From Paraphysomonas bandaiensis (Eukaryota; Chrysophyceae): DNA of 57,810 bases. The notes beneath the pieces are model-generated. The model was not told the origin of the DNA and ran no database searches. It saw only the letters and a list, made by a program, of their open reading frames with translations. The DNA lies in contig CBFFRP010000328.1 in the NCBI GenBank assembly GCA_965644295.1, positions 1 to 57,810 on the forward strand. The letters run 5' to 3'. The position numbers were made by a program, and so were the translations under genes. Of this stretch, positions 44,401-55,769 are shown one piece after another (the first letter of the stretch is position 1; every line of letters starts with the position of its first letter).

Positions 44401-47400
44401 TTCAGTCTCACAGTACAGATGTACGACGAATGTATTTGCCTGCGTACTCTTTAATTGGCGGGGAAACTTATTTTTTCTATGTAACTGCAACACTGAACGA
44501 TGGGAGCTTGGGTTCAGCTTTGTTGGAGGTAGCAGTTACGAAAGGATCTGTATATGTGTCTATTGCGGGTGGGGATAATTTATTGTTACCATACGGGGCG
44601 CCGTTTTCGATTGATGCATCTGGATCTGTCAACGAGGATTTAGATCCTACCGTGGAGCATGATGTGAGTTTGACCTGGTCATGTGTGGTGACATCGGTGG
44701 AGCGAAACGATATCAATGTCACACATGGAGGCACCTGTGATTCTGTTATTGATTTGGAATTTTTAGATGGAGTGTCTTCAACTGTGCCTGTAAACATTAT
44801 TGTGTCCAAACTTGAGGTCGGTGTAGAGTATACGTTTATTGCAACAGCACTGTCGAACGGTGAAGACAATGCTGACTCGGCGAGCGTTTCTGTGAGAGTG
44901 GCTCTCCCAGATACGGAAACTCTTCCGATTGTACAAATGGTCTCGTCCTTTCATAAGTTTGTTACAAGCAAGATTCTACGATTGACTGGTACTGTTGATG
45001 GTGCATTGGAATCGACAAATGCAACATGGAGTCTCTTTGATGAGTCCAATAATGAGCTACCGCTTGCATCTTTGATAACTACCCCTATCTCGCGAAGAAT
45101 TAATTCGTCTAGCATTACAACTTTTGCGTTAAGTATGAAACCCAATTCTCTTACACCCTCATCATTTTACACCTTTCGACTTTCTGCTGTACCGACTTCT
45201 AGTTCAGATACTCTCGCAACGTTCGCAGAATTGACTCTCAATGCGAATGGTCCTCCATCTTCAGGGTATTTGATGGTGTCACCTTCGATAGGATATTCAT
45301 TGGAAACTCTTTTTGTATTCAATGCATTACATTGGACTGATGATGAGAGTGATTACCCCATTTCATACTCGTTTCGGTACTCGTTAAGGCCTGTGAGAAA
45401 TTTTAGTTCGACAGCGTATCTATCTCTTGGTCTGCGTAGCCAACGCACTTTTATAAGGAGTTCACTTCCTTCAGGCCTTGAAAGCTATAATAAAAGCATT
45501 TATTGCTCACTTATCGTATCTGACTTTTATGGCGCATCCACAGAAGACAGCTTGAACATCACTGTATTAAATTCCTCAGTAACAGCATCCCCATCATCGA
45601 TAAACATGTCGCTGAGTGCGGCTATTGAATCGGACAATGCGGATTCTGTCGTTCAAACTGTGAATGTGGCGTCCGCTTCTTACTCAGTTATCGATTGTAC
45701 AAGTTCACCAAATTGTACGGGGCTTAATCGCGAGCCGTGTTATTCTACTGCTCACACATGTAGCAGCTGCTTTCAGGGTTATACTGGGGTGGCCGGTGAT
45801 TCGAACACCGAATGTTACGCAGAGTCGACAATTACTTCACTTGTTGTTGGGGACTCATGTTCAGCGGATGTTGACTGCAATCCGCATGTGTGCGTGGACG
45901 GCACTTGCTTGACGCGGAACAAGACATGCCCAACTACAGTCAGCGGCATTGACTGTTCCGGTTTTGGGGAGTGTAGCTTCTATGATGTCAGTACACTGCT
46001 TTCAGTAAACGAATGTGCCGTTGACAATCCATACTGCATCGCGAAGTGCATTTGCAATGCTCACTGGTATGGACCAGCTTGTAGTTTAAACCAGGAAATG
46101 TATGACGCTCGTACTGAAGCCCGAATGCATTTATGTGATGGTTTGGTATATTTGGCGGAGAATCAAGATTATTCTGAGGAGTTAATATCGCTCTTGGCCT
46201 CATCTCTGGATGAAGCATTTGATCCCAATGATGTTTCCATTGCTGGTCTTCAATCTTGTTTAACGGTTGTGAAGTACCTTATCAATATATCCGATGGTGG
46301 GTATTTGCTGAATGATGCATTACTTGCCAGCGACGGGACTGTTTCATACCAGCAGAGTATTGTTGATGTAATTTCAAGTTTTCTTGACTTTTTGTCGTCT
46401 CTCTTGACCAATAGCGATAGCGCATCGCAAGAGCTATTGGTGTATGCTGATGATGTTGTATTCCAACTAACAGAGCTTCTTGAATCGCTGGTTACTAGTA
46501 TTAGTAGCGAATTAGCTGGCGGAGAAAGTCCCATTGAAATTGTATCCAAAGGACTTCGTATGTTAGTGAGTTATGGAGAGTTAACTGCGCTAGACAATGC
46601 AGAATTGACACCACCCACCACTGTATATGACGAGTCGTTGGGTGCGAGTGTAGCGACTATTGTCCTACCGGAATCGGGGTTACGGGCATGCGGTTTAGGT
46701 AGTGACTACGTTCGTTTATCAGTCATGGAATGGGGAACCAACCCATATTTGAGTGCTCTCCACTTATCAGCTGATGATAGTATACCTTCACGTATAATTC
46801 GGTTTTCTTCTCAAGGTTCAGATAGAGTTGTGTCACAATCCCAACTAGATAGCGGAAAGGCTACGTATCTTGTGAAGCTTCACTATACAACTCCTCAGAA
46901 CTGGACTTTGACTAGCCCTAACTGTTCGAGCTTTTCAGGTGGTGATATGGGAACCTGCCCATGTTCGATTCAGAGCTTCACGTCCGTGGAGGTTGTTTAC
47001 GAGTGCTATAACTTGTTGGACTTGTGTCCTCCGACAGGCGGGGATAGGCGTCGAGCCTTTTCTATTGACGCACAGATTGATATTGAACATCCACATTATT
47101 TTCATCGAAAGCAGAGACGTAGACTTGATTTTGACTACAATGGAGAAGGAAGTGGCGACGATGACGCCAATACGCACAGTATTACCGAATACGGTGCCTT
47201 GGTGAACAGCATCAAACAAGAGTTTGGGTCGACATTAAACACTCCAGCGGACTTCAAAATAAAGCAGGCTATCCCCATACTATCCGGAATCAGTTTAATA
47301 TTATTTCTCTTCTTTTTGGGTGTCGTGTTTTTCTCGTATTGGGATGAATTGGATTACAATTATATCCGTTATGTTCAGAACTATTCAGCAGACAAAGAAG

Positions 47401-50210
47401 TCGCCCGTCGGAAGTATCAAAAGCTAAAATCATATGACTTGTCAAAGTCGTTTTTAGCCAATAGACGGACGTATGAGATGCCAGATGATATTCGCACCAA
47501 TCGTGAAGTCCAGGACGATGAAGTAAGTTGTGCTGAGAGTGCTACTACGGCAGGTGACCTGGAAGACCCCGTGCAGTTAGGTGTTGCAGTGGTGGATAAA
47601 CGAAATACAAGTGTATTGGACCTTACACCATCTTGGCTGGCTCTTGGCAAGGTGAACTCGCAACATTCAGCGAATAAGCTGCATGCCTCATCAAAGTTTT
47701 CTCTCTTTGAACTGAAGAGGGCAACAGCAAGTGATCGATTGGTGTTAGGGAATGCAGTGTCGAATTTCTTTGATAAGGCCCTCCCTCCATCTAGTCTCTT
47801 GGATAGTAAGAGTGGGTGGACCCGTTTTTCACAGGCAGTCCTTCGGTTTCATGATTGGATTCGCTGTGTTACATACCCCTCTCTTAGAGAACCACGGCTC
47901 ATTAGATATTTGAATGTCTGCACTGAAGTAATGATTCTCATGTTTGTTGATTCTGTATTCTTTGGTGTATTATTTACTGACGATGGAAAATGTGAAGCGG
48001 AGTCTGGAGCAAATGGTGGCACGGAGGAAAGTTGTTTATCGATTCAGTCGAAGCTGCAGTCCAGTGCCTCGAGGTGTGTGTGGCATGATGAAAATCAATT
48101 CTGCGAGTTGCGCCCACCTCCTTCAACGATTATATTTTACATGGTGGTTTCGATTCTGATCACTGCATTCAGTATATTACCTATTGTGTTTTTCTCGTAT
48201 CTTTTCACAGAAGTCTGTTCTCTTCGCCCGAGATGGACTGAAGATGATGAAGATGCAATCTTGACAAATGCTCCTGTCATTACTCGTAGGTCTGAGCTTG
48301 GTGCATTGTTAGGAGATGACACCTATATTTCTCCCCAGCGAGTAAAACAACTGGAGCAGTATGCGTATATGGAGCACATCACCGTGGAAGAGGAGACCAA
48401 TATACTCTTAGCATCAGCAGAAAAGGCAATTCAGTCAGCGATGCAGTGTAACCCCCTTCCATGGCGAGTTGAATATTTATCTAAACCAGATTTAACTGCT
48501 GCGCAAACGGCGATGGATTTTATTGGGGTCTACCCGGATGGCACACCGAGACCTCTGACGTGGTTACAATGGCTGGCTTTCCGCACACCTCGTAAACGTA
48601 TTGAGGGGAAGCTGTCAAACGTTCGCAGACGTACTCGCGGCATTTTGAATGATTTAAGTATGTTTGTGGAAGGTGAAGAGGAGTGTAAGGATACTGTGTT
48701 GGTACAATATTTTATTCTTGAGCAACTCTCACCATTTAAACGTTACGCGTTGCGACGGGAGTTTTTTCAAGTAGATAATGCCGTTCCAGGATTCGTTAAT
48801 GGCTATCTATGGCTAGCATCGTGGACCCTTGTGGTGTTTTTATGGATGTTTATTGTGTACTGGCTGTTCAATTGGGCTATTGATAACAGTGATGTAACAG
48901 TGGAGGCGTGGGCTTATCAAATGCTGTTTGTGTTAATACAAGAAATTTTTTTCAACAAAATGCTGCAGATATTTGTAGTTCATGTGTTGGTGGTGGAAGC
49001 CCTCAGACCGCAATTGAAACGTATATACAGTGCACTTAATACCGTTATATTATCGAAAATGACCAATACATCAAAGACTGATAAGGTCCAGTCCAAAAGC
49101 AGTCATGTAAGGGTTGTTCAGCATTTGTCAGCTGCTTGTAGAGCATCTCGGCGTCCGGAATGTGCTGATTTGCCATCAGCTCAGATGCTAATGAGGGTGG
49201 ATGACAATGATGCCATGCTTTGTCAGCACAATAGACAGCTATCTCTGGGTTGGTTTACCATGATCCTAATTGCTATTCCCACCGCACTTGCATTGAGTCA
49301 CGAAACTATTCAGGAAGGAGTGATGGATGTCGTCTTTCCGACCTTATGGTGTTGTTTCTTACTAGCAAATGCTTACATGTTCTATATCTCACCTTGGCTA
49401 CTCGCTTCCCCTTACGTTGCCATAGTGCTCTACATATGCTACAGGTATATGTATCTACTCCCAAGACGCCGTCGTAGAACACAGCAATATAGCTATGAGC
49501 AGAGAAAATATGTTAATGCGCCGCAAGATTCGGAACAGATGTGGCTCAATATGAACCGAAGCCTGACTCTCGTAAAGAAAAGAATACATTCGTCTTCTGG
49601 TGATGCGAAGTATCAAAACCCTATAATGAGAAATCTACTTGTGGATGGTGATTCGTCATCCGATGATAGTAGTGACGCAAGGCATACAGATCATGAGTCA
49701 TCGAAGTCCTCTAGTTTCAGACGTGAAATTCCTGATGATATCGTAACAATGGCTGTACATATATCCAAAAACCGCCACTTTAAGTATCGCGAGAAACATC
49801 ACAAAAAACGAGCGTCTACATTTGTGAATAAATATATGTGGCATGCAGACCCAGCTGGTGGGGTGGATTATGATGCAAAGCCAGTGGATGTCACAGGACT
49901 TACCAGTGACTATCTCGAGGAAAATGCCCCAAGAATAAGGAATTATGTGAGACGAAGTAGTACTATCCCCACTTGTAAATTGAACGCCTCTAGGACCCAT
50001 AGTCGTATAACGGCGTCAGACTTGGTATCGGAGAGCGCTTTCAGTGGTGTGCGCGGCGGCCACATTAAGAAGTCGAAGAGCAGTGTGACTGATGGCGTAG
50101 TGACTGGAAAGATGCATTTAGGTACATCCACAGCGAGTGAAGCGGCTAGTAAGACCGCGAAGTTTAATGGTAACACTCCTCTTGAAAGTAGCCTTTCATC
50201 AGTCATATAG
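35462..50210 (+). CDS. Giant LRR - PT-repeat - REJ/GPS-like multi-pass receptor
   Basis: Two exons, 35462-38489 and 38575-50210 (85-nt intron, phase 1, joining Pro-Ser-Gly to Val-Pro-Thr), encode about 4887 aa. The signal peptide is TVIFIVCTVSTLLFNISLG. Two plant-type leucine-rich-repeat blocks follow, each with its own Cys cap (CDWAGVTC and CTWSGVGC; LRRs about 74-383 and 523-830, with LTGSIP / SGSIPSE motifs), separated by a short PT linker. A second PT region (about 846-2260) includes the minisatellite. The body from about 2270 parallels the minus-strand paralogue: PKD/REJ-like modules (DASASAGSGGRAWKN), EGF-like cysteines (3405-3510), a GAIN-like helical part, a GPS-like CPCSIQSFTSVEV (about 3804), a first membrane segment (about 3910), HDWIRCVTYPSLR, about six more membrane segments and a Ser-rich tail. 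Plant-type LRRs on a polycystin/REJ-like body is an unusual fusion. The upstream frame has a stop inside the intron, so the fusion depends on splicing. Confidence 0.8.
38600..41910 (+). repeat. Higher-order coding minisatellite (132/144-bp units)
   Basis: Tandem units begin about PTYNPSVVPTLSPTHEPT. A short form has NPTMSPTMSPT (44 aa, 132 bp) and a long form has NPTAVPTVSPTMSPT (48 aa, 144 bp). Early units are nearly identical in DNA, and the 144- and 132-bp steps are mixed. From about 40450 onward the array carries variant units (PSYIPLGDPTC, PTFDPTLAPTC) and decays into ordinary PT repeat by about 41900. The frame is preserved throughout. Confidence 0.95.
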
Positions 50211-51018
50211 CTGGCAGCTGCGAAAGCCCAAGAAGTATGATTATCAACGAGGGAGCAGTGTGTGCATTTATGAAGAGCCGGGCCTTGAAACTTCTAACGA
50301 CACTAATAAAGCGTCATAGAGTTAATTTCCAGGCGATTTGTGTATTTTTTCTTATAAACAGGTACCGTGTGGCTCTAACGAGCAAACGCATTTTTTTTGT
50401 TTTGTAGCAATTTATTCCATACTAGAAGATGCAATTGCATTTAAAATGATTATAAATTACCATTCCATACCAAAAAAATGGTTCCTCTTGAGTGCTACCA
50501 CAAGCACTTGTTTCTGCATTGATCAGGCTGACGTTACCCCCACGATGTCATTTTACTTAAGCTTTTCTACTGTGTATTGTTTGCGTTTATTCTGCAATAA
50601 ATAGTAAGTAGCATTCCGCCTACACAAACAACGTTGGGATGATAATTGAGCATAGTGACATCGTGGTACTCTAGGAACATGATAATTCGCAGTTACACGA
50701 AAACATCCCAATCAATGTTAAAATATATTAGAATATGGATCTTATTCTAGTATATTCAGTATGTCACTTGAAGACAATATACGAGAATACAGTGAAATAT
50801 AGTGATGTACAAATGCTGTGATGATATTGAGAAACTGAAATAGTTTGATCTTTCAAGATATGTTCAGTAACGAGAGGTTCGCATATGTAGGATATTATGC
50901 AGGGATTATAATGAGTTAGTGTTGGTTATCACAACTTCGTGTAAACGATATTAATAAATCTATCTAGTCTTACGACAAATTCTCTCTGTGATCTAGCTTA
51001 AAATGAGCAATTCTCAAT
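50211..51018. other. Intergenic, probably includes the 5' end of the copia element
   Basis: No gene is supported. A 5' LTR is expected upstream of gag. TGTTAAAATATATTAGAATA at 50716 would be a plausible LTR start, and TGGTAGCGAGCGAGG at 51020 looks like an initiator-tRNA primer-binding site but overlaps the gag start. The other LTR lies outside the window, so no boundary can be proven. Confidence 0.4.
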
Positions 51019-52035
51019 ATGGTAGCGAGCGAGGAGGATAGAGGAGTAGTTCCTCAGTTCAACGAGAATAACGTTGATTAATGGATTGAAGACTTCGAAA
51101 CATTTCTCATGAGGAAAGAGAAAAGTGAAGTAGCGGTGGAGCCACCACCGATGGAGAGCGACTTCGGGGAACAGCCACTCACGTTAATGGAGGAGAAGTC
51201 TTACAGACAGGCTGTGAAGAAGTACTGGAAGGCGAATGCCATAGTGTATTCGTACTGTAGAGAGGCAGTGCAATCATCTTCGAAGGCGCTTCAGAAATTC
51301 CATCTTTTACATAAAGGGTTCAAGGCTGATGGAAGAGGAAGCAACAGGTTTAAGGCGCATATTATGATTGATGAGTTGAAGAAGTGCTTTGCTGGAGGGA
51401 AGCAAAACAAGATCAGTGAGCTATTAACTCAGTATGGCTCTTTCCGTATGCGTCCGGAGGAAACTGCGAGGGACTATATAATACGGTTTGAAATACTGCT
51501 GAAAGAGCTACAGGAGCAGCAGCAGGACATATCGGAGCTCTCAAAAATAACACGGTTACGAGAAGGTCTGTTAAATGAGGAATATGCTCCTTTGAATGTT
51601 GCTTTGTACTTGATGCCTGATGATGTTGATTATGCAACATTATCAAGGAAGATAGAACGGTATGATGATACCATTCCTGGAAGGATTGCGTTAGAGCGGA
51701 AACGCAAGAAGGTGGAGGAGCTGAATTTCATTGAAAAGAGCAAACGGTCTCGAACAGAACGGGATAAGCGTAAGAAGGGCAATTGTAGATATTGCAGGAA
51801 AGAAGGAATTCCTCATAGCCATTCAACTGAACAGTGCAGGAGGAAGCAGAGGAAGAAGGATGGAGAGATATCAGGGCAGCGTCCTGGAAGTGCTGAGTAT
51901 ACGGGATGCAGAAATTGCAAGTCTCTGGAACATCTTGCTGCTGATTGTCCAACGACGAAGAAAAAGCATTCTAGAAGAGGAGAGAAAGGGAAGAATCATG
52001 GTAGGAAGCCGGACAAAAGGCTGCTGACAGTATAG
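51019..52035 (+). pseudogene. gag: copia Gag with premature stop
   Basis: From the ATG at 51019 the first 20 codons (MVASEEDRGVVPQFNENNVD) run into TAA at 51079-51081. The frame then continues with WIEDFETFLMRKE, the usual copia Gag start, to a TAG at 52033-52035. The middle carries the Gag helical core (RPEETARDYIIRFEILLKEL, about 51455-51515). Two zinc knuckles sit near the end: a variant C-x2-C-x6-H-x-H-x4-C (CRYCRKEGIPHSHSTEQC) and a classical CCHC with C-x2-C-x4-H-x4-C (CRNCKSLEHLAADC). Gag packages the element's RNA. The early stop makes this copy non-functional unless translation starts at the later ATG (51109). Confidence 0.8.
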
Positions 52036-53114
52036 AATATACGGCGTGGAGAACCAGCAGATTTCTCTGATGAAGATGAAGCTAATATGATCGAGGATGT
52101 TATGAAATTGTCATGCAATATACATGAAACGAATATATGTAGTGTAAATGATGACATGCATTATACATATATTGACACCTGCTGTACATCATCGATGTTC
52201 TTGATGAATAATGTGACCATGCTTGACACTCATATGAATACATCAAATGTGATAAACGGCTCTGCTAAAAAGGGATCAGAGATTCGGATCACAAGTGTGG
52301 GTTCCCGTGGAGCATGGAGAGACATTGAAATTTCAGATCAGATCAATCGATGCCTGTGCTCCGGACGTAAGCTGAACGAAATGGGATATCGATTCACGGT
52401 GTGGTATGGAATCCAAATTTATAATTGTAATACTGGTGAGCTGGTACTGGAGGGACCCATGAAGAATGGAATGACTGCAGTTCCAACTCAGCAGCTGTTG
52501 GAGCTTCCAGATGTGTCTACACCGAGTAATTGTGAAGTAAATCTTAGCGATAGGACTGGTGAGGACGAGCTGGAGTTGCTGCATCGGAGAGCGGGTCACT
52601 TCAACAAACATGCCTTAGTGGAGGCACATAAGAGGATGCTCATCATGGGCACGGGGTTGAAACGAAAACACCTCACAGCCAAGGTACACAAAAATCAGTG
52701 TTTGTATGATGTGTGTGCCAGGTCTAAGATAACCCGAGTCAGCTTCCGAACGAAGGACGAGAATTCCGTTAGACCGAATTTTTCAGCAGATATAGCTGTG
52801 TATTTAAATTGTCCTGCTAGAGGAGGAGAGAGGTATGTGTTGAAAATAACGCATCATGCAAGAAAAATGTTCTGGGCGACGGGTCTAGTCAACAGAACTG
52901 GGGAAGCGGTATTAGAAGTCCTCAAAGAGCTGTTTAAAGGTGACGTTAAAAGGTACAAGCTCAAGATGGAGCATTACCATGCAGATGGTGCAGGAGAATT
53001 AATCAGTGAAGAGCTGCGTCAGTGTCTTAGGTCACAGGAGTGCTATAAACATACATGGAGCTCAACAGACTCTCCGGAGATGAATGCCATAGAGGAAAGG
53101 AAGTTCAGAACAGC
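52036..53114 (+). pseudogene. pol: copia pol, protease and N-terminal integrase
   Basis: Same frame as gag, separated only by the TAG at 52033-52035. The protease active-site region reads YIDTCCTSSMF, with Cys where aspartic proteases have Gly (D-S/T-G). The integrase zinc domain follows (HRRAGH ... CLYDVC), then the catalytic core with FSADIAVYL, the second acidic motif HADGAGELISEEL and the Glu-containing ...EMNAIEERKFRTA. At about 53114 the sequence switches abruptly to reverse-complement integrase DNA. The Gly-to-Cys change and the break suggest an inactive copy. Confidence 0.85.
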
Positions 53115-53652
53115 TAGTTCGACACCCCCATACCCTAAGATATCTCAAATTTGGAGGCTCACCCGTTAGAAACTCTATAGGAGACATATACCCTTTATCT
53201 GTTTTCGTTGGCAATCGAATCAAAATATATCTGGCTGCCATGTATGCATCCAGCTAAAATTGCGGTGGCAGTCCAGATTGGATTAACATTGCATGGGTCA
53301 TCTCTCCAGCAGTTCTGAACTTCCTTTCCTCTATGGCATTCATCTCCGGAGAGTCTGTTGAGCTCCATGTATGTTGATAGCACTCCTGTGACCTAAGATA
53401 CTGACGCAGCTCTTCACTGATTAATTCTCCTGCACCATCTGCATGGTAATGCTCCATCTTGAGCTTGTACCTTTTAACGTCACCTTTAAACAGCTCTTTG
53501 AAGACTTCTAATACCGCTTCCCCAGTTCTGTTGACTAGACCCGTCGCCCAGAACATTTTTCTTGCATGATGCGTTATTTTCAACACATACCTCTCTCCTC
53601 CTCTAGCAGGACAATTTAAATACACAGCTATATCTGCTGAAAAATTCGGTAC
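53115..53652 (-). pseudogene. Inverted duplicate of part of the integrase
   Basis: Minus-strand reading gives NFSADIAVYL ... EERKFRTAGEMTHAML ... QSGLPPQF, the same protein as 52773-53110 plus the piece found again at 55764-55938. Against the + copy there are substitutions (EVLKELF/EVFKELF, CYKHTW/CYQHTW, one Cys to Tyr), and a Trp codon (TGG) has become TAG at about 53252-53254. It makes a foldback of about 340 bp with 52773-53110, separated by a spacer of about 200 bp. Confidence 0.85.
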
Positions 53653-53666
53653 CCTTGCAATGTTAG

Positions 53667-53860
53667 TAGTGAATGTCTGATTATTTAGCAATAGGCGTTG
53701 AGACCTTGCATCAATTAGTGGCTAGTAGAATGCTAGTCATACTAGTTAGACCACTACCCGTAACTAATCAATACAAACTCTTTTATCCTACTATTTAACG
53801 CTACGAAAGCTGCTTGTGCGTCGCCGCAAGCACCAAGGTGCAACCACTTCCGTTCTTTTT
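53667..53860 (+). repeat. R1 repeat at left end of nested element
   Basis: GTAGTGAATGTCTGATTATT and TTTAACGCTACGAAAGCTGC through GCAAGCACCAAGGTGCAACC match the R1 copies at 16595 (+), 17405 (+) and 24885 (-). Confidence 0.8.
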
Positions 53861-53899
53861 GTGTGATATGAAATTCGCCTTTATCGTGTGTCCGTGGAC

Positions 53900-55678
53900 T
53901 CACCGGCGCTTTTGATCTGGGGGTCTCCCTTTGGGATGGGTCTCCATTGGTTTTGGAGGGGGCTCAGCATTCTGAATTAGGGTCCTGAGTGCACCTAGTT
54001 CCAGATGTGTCAGGCAAAGGGTCCGCACATGCCTAGATACAACATGAGTGGAGTCTGCCCAGGGTTTGTTGCCATTCGCGAGATGCTGGGCAACTAGTAG
54101 GGCGCTGTGCGTGGTGTCCAATTTGTGCTCTGGTAGCGTGAATGATATCATGAGATCATAGTTGTCCGTCCTGGAAGCCTTGGCTATGAATCCTTCCCAT
54201 ATGTCTAAACAGGCAGGGGATAGCATGTGTGCGTATATTTCTTTTAAAAGGTTTCCCTGTGGGGAGGCAGCAATGGTTTGGGTTTCATCATATCTAACCC
54301 AGTTGTTCAGCAGATCGGAGTGAAAGGGCGTGTGACCCCGGCCCTCTGTGTAGTGTAGGGGGTATGTGGCAATATCCTTGGGCAGTACATCCGGCCTGAG
54401 GTCAGGAGTGGTAGTGGAGAGTGAGGATGGGCCGTCTGGGGCTAATGCTGGAGTTCCCATGGTGTTCAGTTGAGTAGGGTTGGTGGTAGGTGGCTTCCGT
54501 TTGACTGGGAAATAGTCAAATAACGTTGCATACGGTGTGGTGGCATCCTTAGTGGATAAGGGTAATGTGTGGGTGGATTTGCTAGGTCCGTCACCGCTGT
54601 TATCGGAGGAGAATTCCTTCCCCTGAAGGGCGTGGGAGGGATGGTTGATGGACCTGGCACGGTGGACTCCTTGCATTCCCTTGGAATGACATTGCAACAC
54701 ATTTTGGAGACGCATGATGACGAAGTCAGGAATTCTCTCGAGTAGCGCGTGTAGTTCCAACTCCACCGGGTATTTGGTGTCCAGGAAGAAGTGATCGTTG
54801 GAGCAAAACACATCATAAGATGGAAGGAATTGAGTTTGTGGAAGGAAGGAGGAATAGTGGGTGGACCAATACGCCCAGTAAGGGAGAGGCGATAGTTTGT
54901 CTGGGGGTTTTCTAGGAGGAGGTAGAGTGTACTGTGTGTGTGTATGACACTGCAGTGGTGTTATGAGTGTGTTGGACAGTGAGAGAGAGCTGGTGATGTG
55001 TCCAACAGTACAGGTAGACAGGTACATGGACATGGTGATGTGTCCAACAGTACAGGTAGACAGGTACATGGACATGGTGATGTGTCCAACAGCAGTAGAG
55101 GTATACACGGAATGGTATACATCCTGTAGGACACAGTAGTACAGTAGTCGAGTATACCGTATGCGGAATACAGTGTCTATCCAATGAGATGGATGGGCTG
55201 TGGGGGTGATAGGTGAACAGGGTGAGGGGGTAGCCTGCTGGGTGGATGGACCACAGACAAACCATGTTGGGTTGGGTTGAGTGGGCGGCAGAAGGCAGCC
55301 CTGTTGCACAGTTGAGAGGGATCGAGAGTATTCAGTGATTGCATAGGGGGTCCATGGGGGTCGTTTTCGTGAGCCTGCTCGCACGAGCCATGTTCTGAGA
55401 GGTTGTAGCCGTAGAAAGCGATGGGTGAGACGAAGTTGTCTGCTGAGGGGATAGCACGTAGGTGCGGTCAGCGCTGCATTGGTGCAGGCACGTGGTTTAA
55501 CTGAAGTAGTTGAGTAGGGTGAAGGTTGCAAGGCCAGGCAGGGGGGCTTGGAGCGTGTACAACATGGTGTGACAGGTAATTTGTCGGAAGCGTGGTGGTC
55601 AACAAAATGCAGCAGTAAGGGAGTGTAAAAGGCCCTGGGCACACTGATGTGACTCAGCCACAGTTTCAATAGAGACAT
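53900..55678 (-). CDS. Unidentified ORF of the nested element (592 codons)
   Basis: A long minus-strand frame fills most of the nested element. Its N-terminal half is Pro/Thr/Ser/His-rich and includes an in-frame 14-residue repeat (CTVGHITMSMYLST) made by a 42-bp tandem repeat, so it may not be real coding sequence. The C-terminal ~200 residues look more protein-like (LLNNWVRYDETQTIAASPQG, LSPACLDIWEGFIAKASRTD) and end in a basic QKRR tail. I recognise no domain. It could be a Gag-like or accessory ORF of the element, or a long chance frame in GC-rich DNA. Confidence 0.35.
   Translation of the reverse strand: MSLLKLWLSHISVPRAFYTPLLLHFVDHHASDKLPVTPCCTRSKPPCLALQPSPYSTTSVKPRACTNAALTAPTCYPLSRQLRLTHRFLRLQPLRTWLVRAGSRKRPPWTPYAITEYSRSLSTVQQGCLLPPTQPNPTWFVCGPSTQQATPSPCSPITPTAHPSHWIDTVFRIRYTRLLYYCVLQDVYHSVYTSTAVGHITMSMYLSTCTVGHITMSMYLSTCTVGHITSSLSLSNTLITPLQCHTHTQYTLPPPRKPPDKLSPLPYWAYWSTHYSSFLPQTQFLPSYDVFCSNDHFFLDTKYPVELELHALLERIPDFVIMRLQNVLQCHSKGMQGVHRARSINHPSHALQGKEFSSDNSGDGPSKSTHTLPLSTKDATTPYATLFDYFPVKRKPPTTNPTQLNTMGTPALAPDGPSSLSTTTPDLRPDVLPKDIATYPLHYTEGRGHTPFHSDLLNNWVRYDETQTIAASPQGNLLKEIYAHMLSPACLDIWEGFIAKASRTDNYDLMISFTLPEHKLDTTHSALLVAQHLANGNKPWADSTHVVSRHVRTLCLTHLELGALRTLIQNAEPPPKPMETHPKGRPPDQKRR
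54991..55095. repeat. 42-bp tandem repeat, about 2.5 copies
   Basis: TGGTGATGTGTCCAACAG starts at 54991, 55033 and 55075, giving a 42-bp period. It adds 14 residues per unit to the minus-strand frame. Confidence 0.9.
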
Positions 55679-55769
55679 TGGGCTTGGAGCTGGTTAATAG
55701 AGTGAAACTTTATGTTGGACTGTATTTGCCATCGTAGGGCAGAGAATTAAAAAATCCCTTGCAATGTTA

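Larger units (their letters stand above)
53653..55769 (-). mobile_element. Nested element inside copia integrase, with 14-bp target-site duplication
   Basis: CCCTTGCAATGTTA occurs at 53653-53666 and again at 55756-55769, framing about 2,089 bp that interrupts the copia sequence. The left 190 bp (53667-53860) match the R1 repeats at 16595, 17405 and 24425. The rest is clearly GC-richer than its surroundings and holds a 592-codon minus-strand frame. A variable-length (14 bp) duplication and R1 as a shared 3' tail fit a 5'-truncated non-LTR retrotransposon, but no reverse transcriptase is visible. Confidence 0.7.

Noticed and set aside
51020-51034. Primer-binding site complementary to an initiator tRNA
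   Set aside because: TGGTAGCGAGCGAGG looks right, but it overlaps the apparent gag start and no paired LTR is in the window, so it is not listed as a feature.
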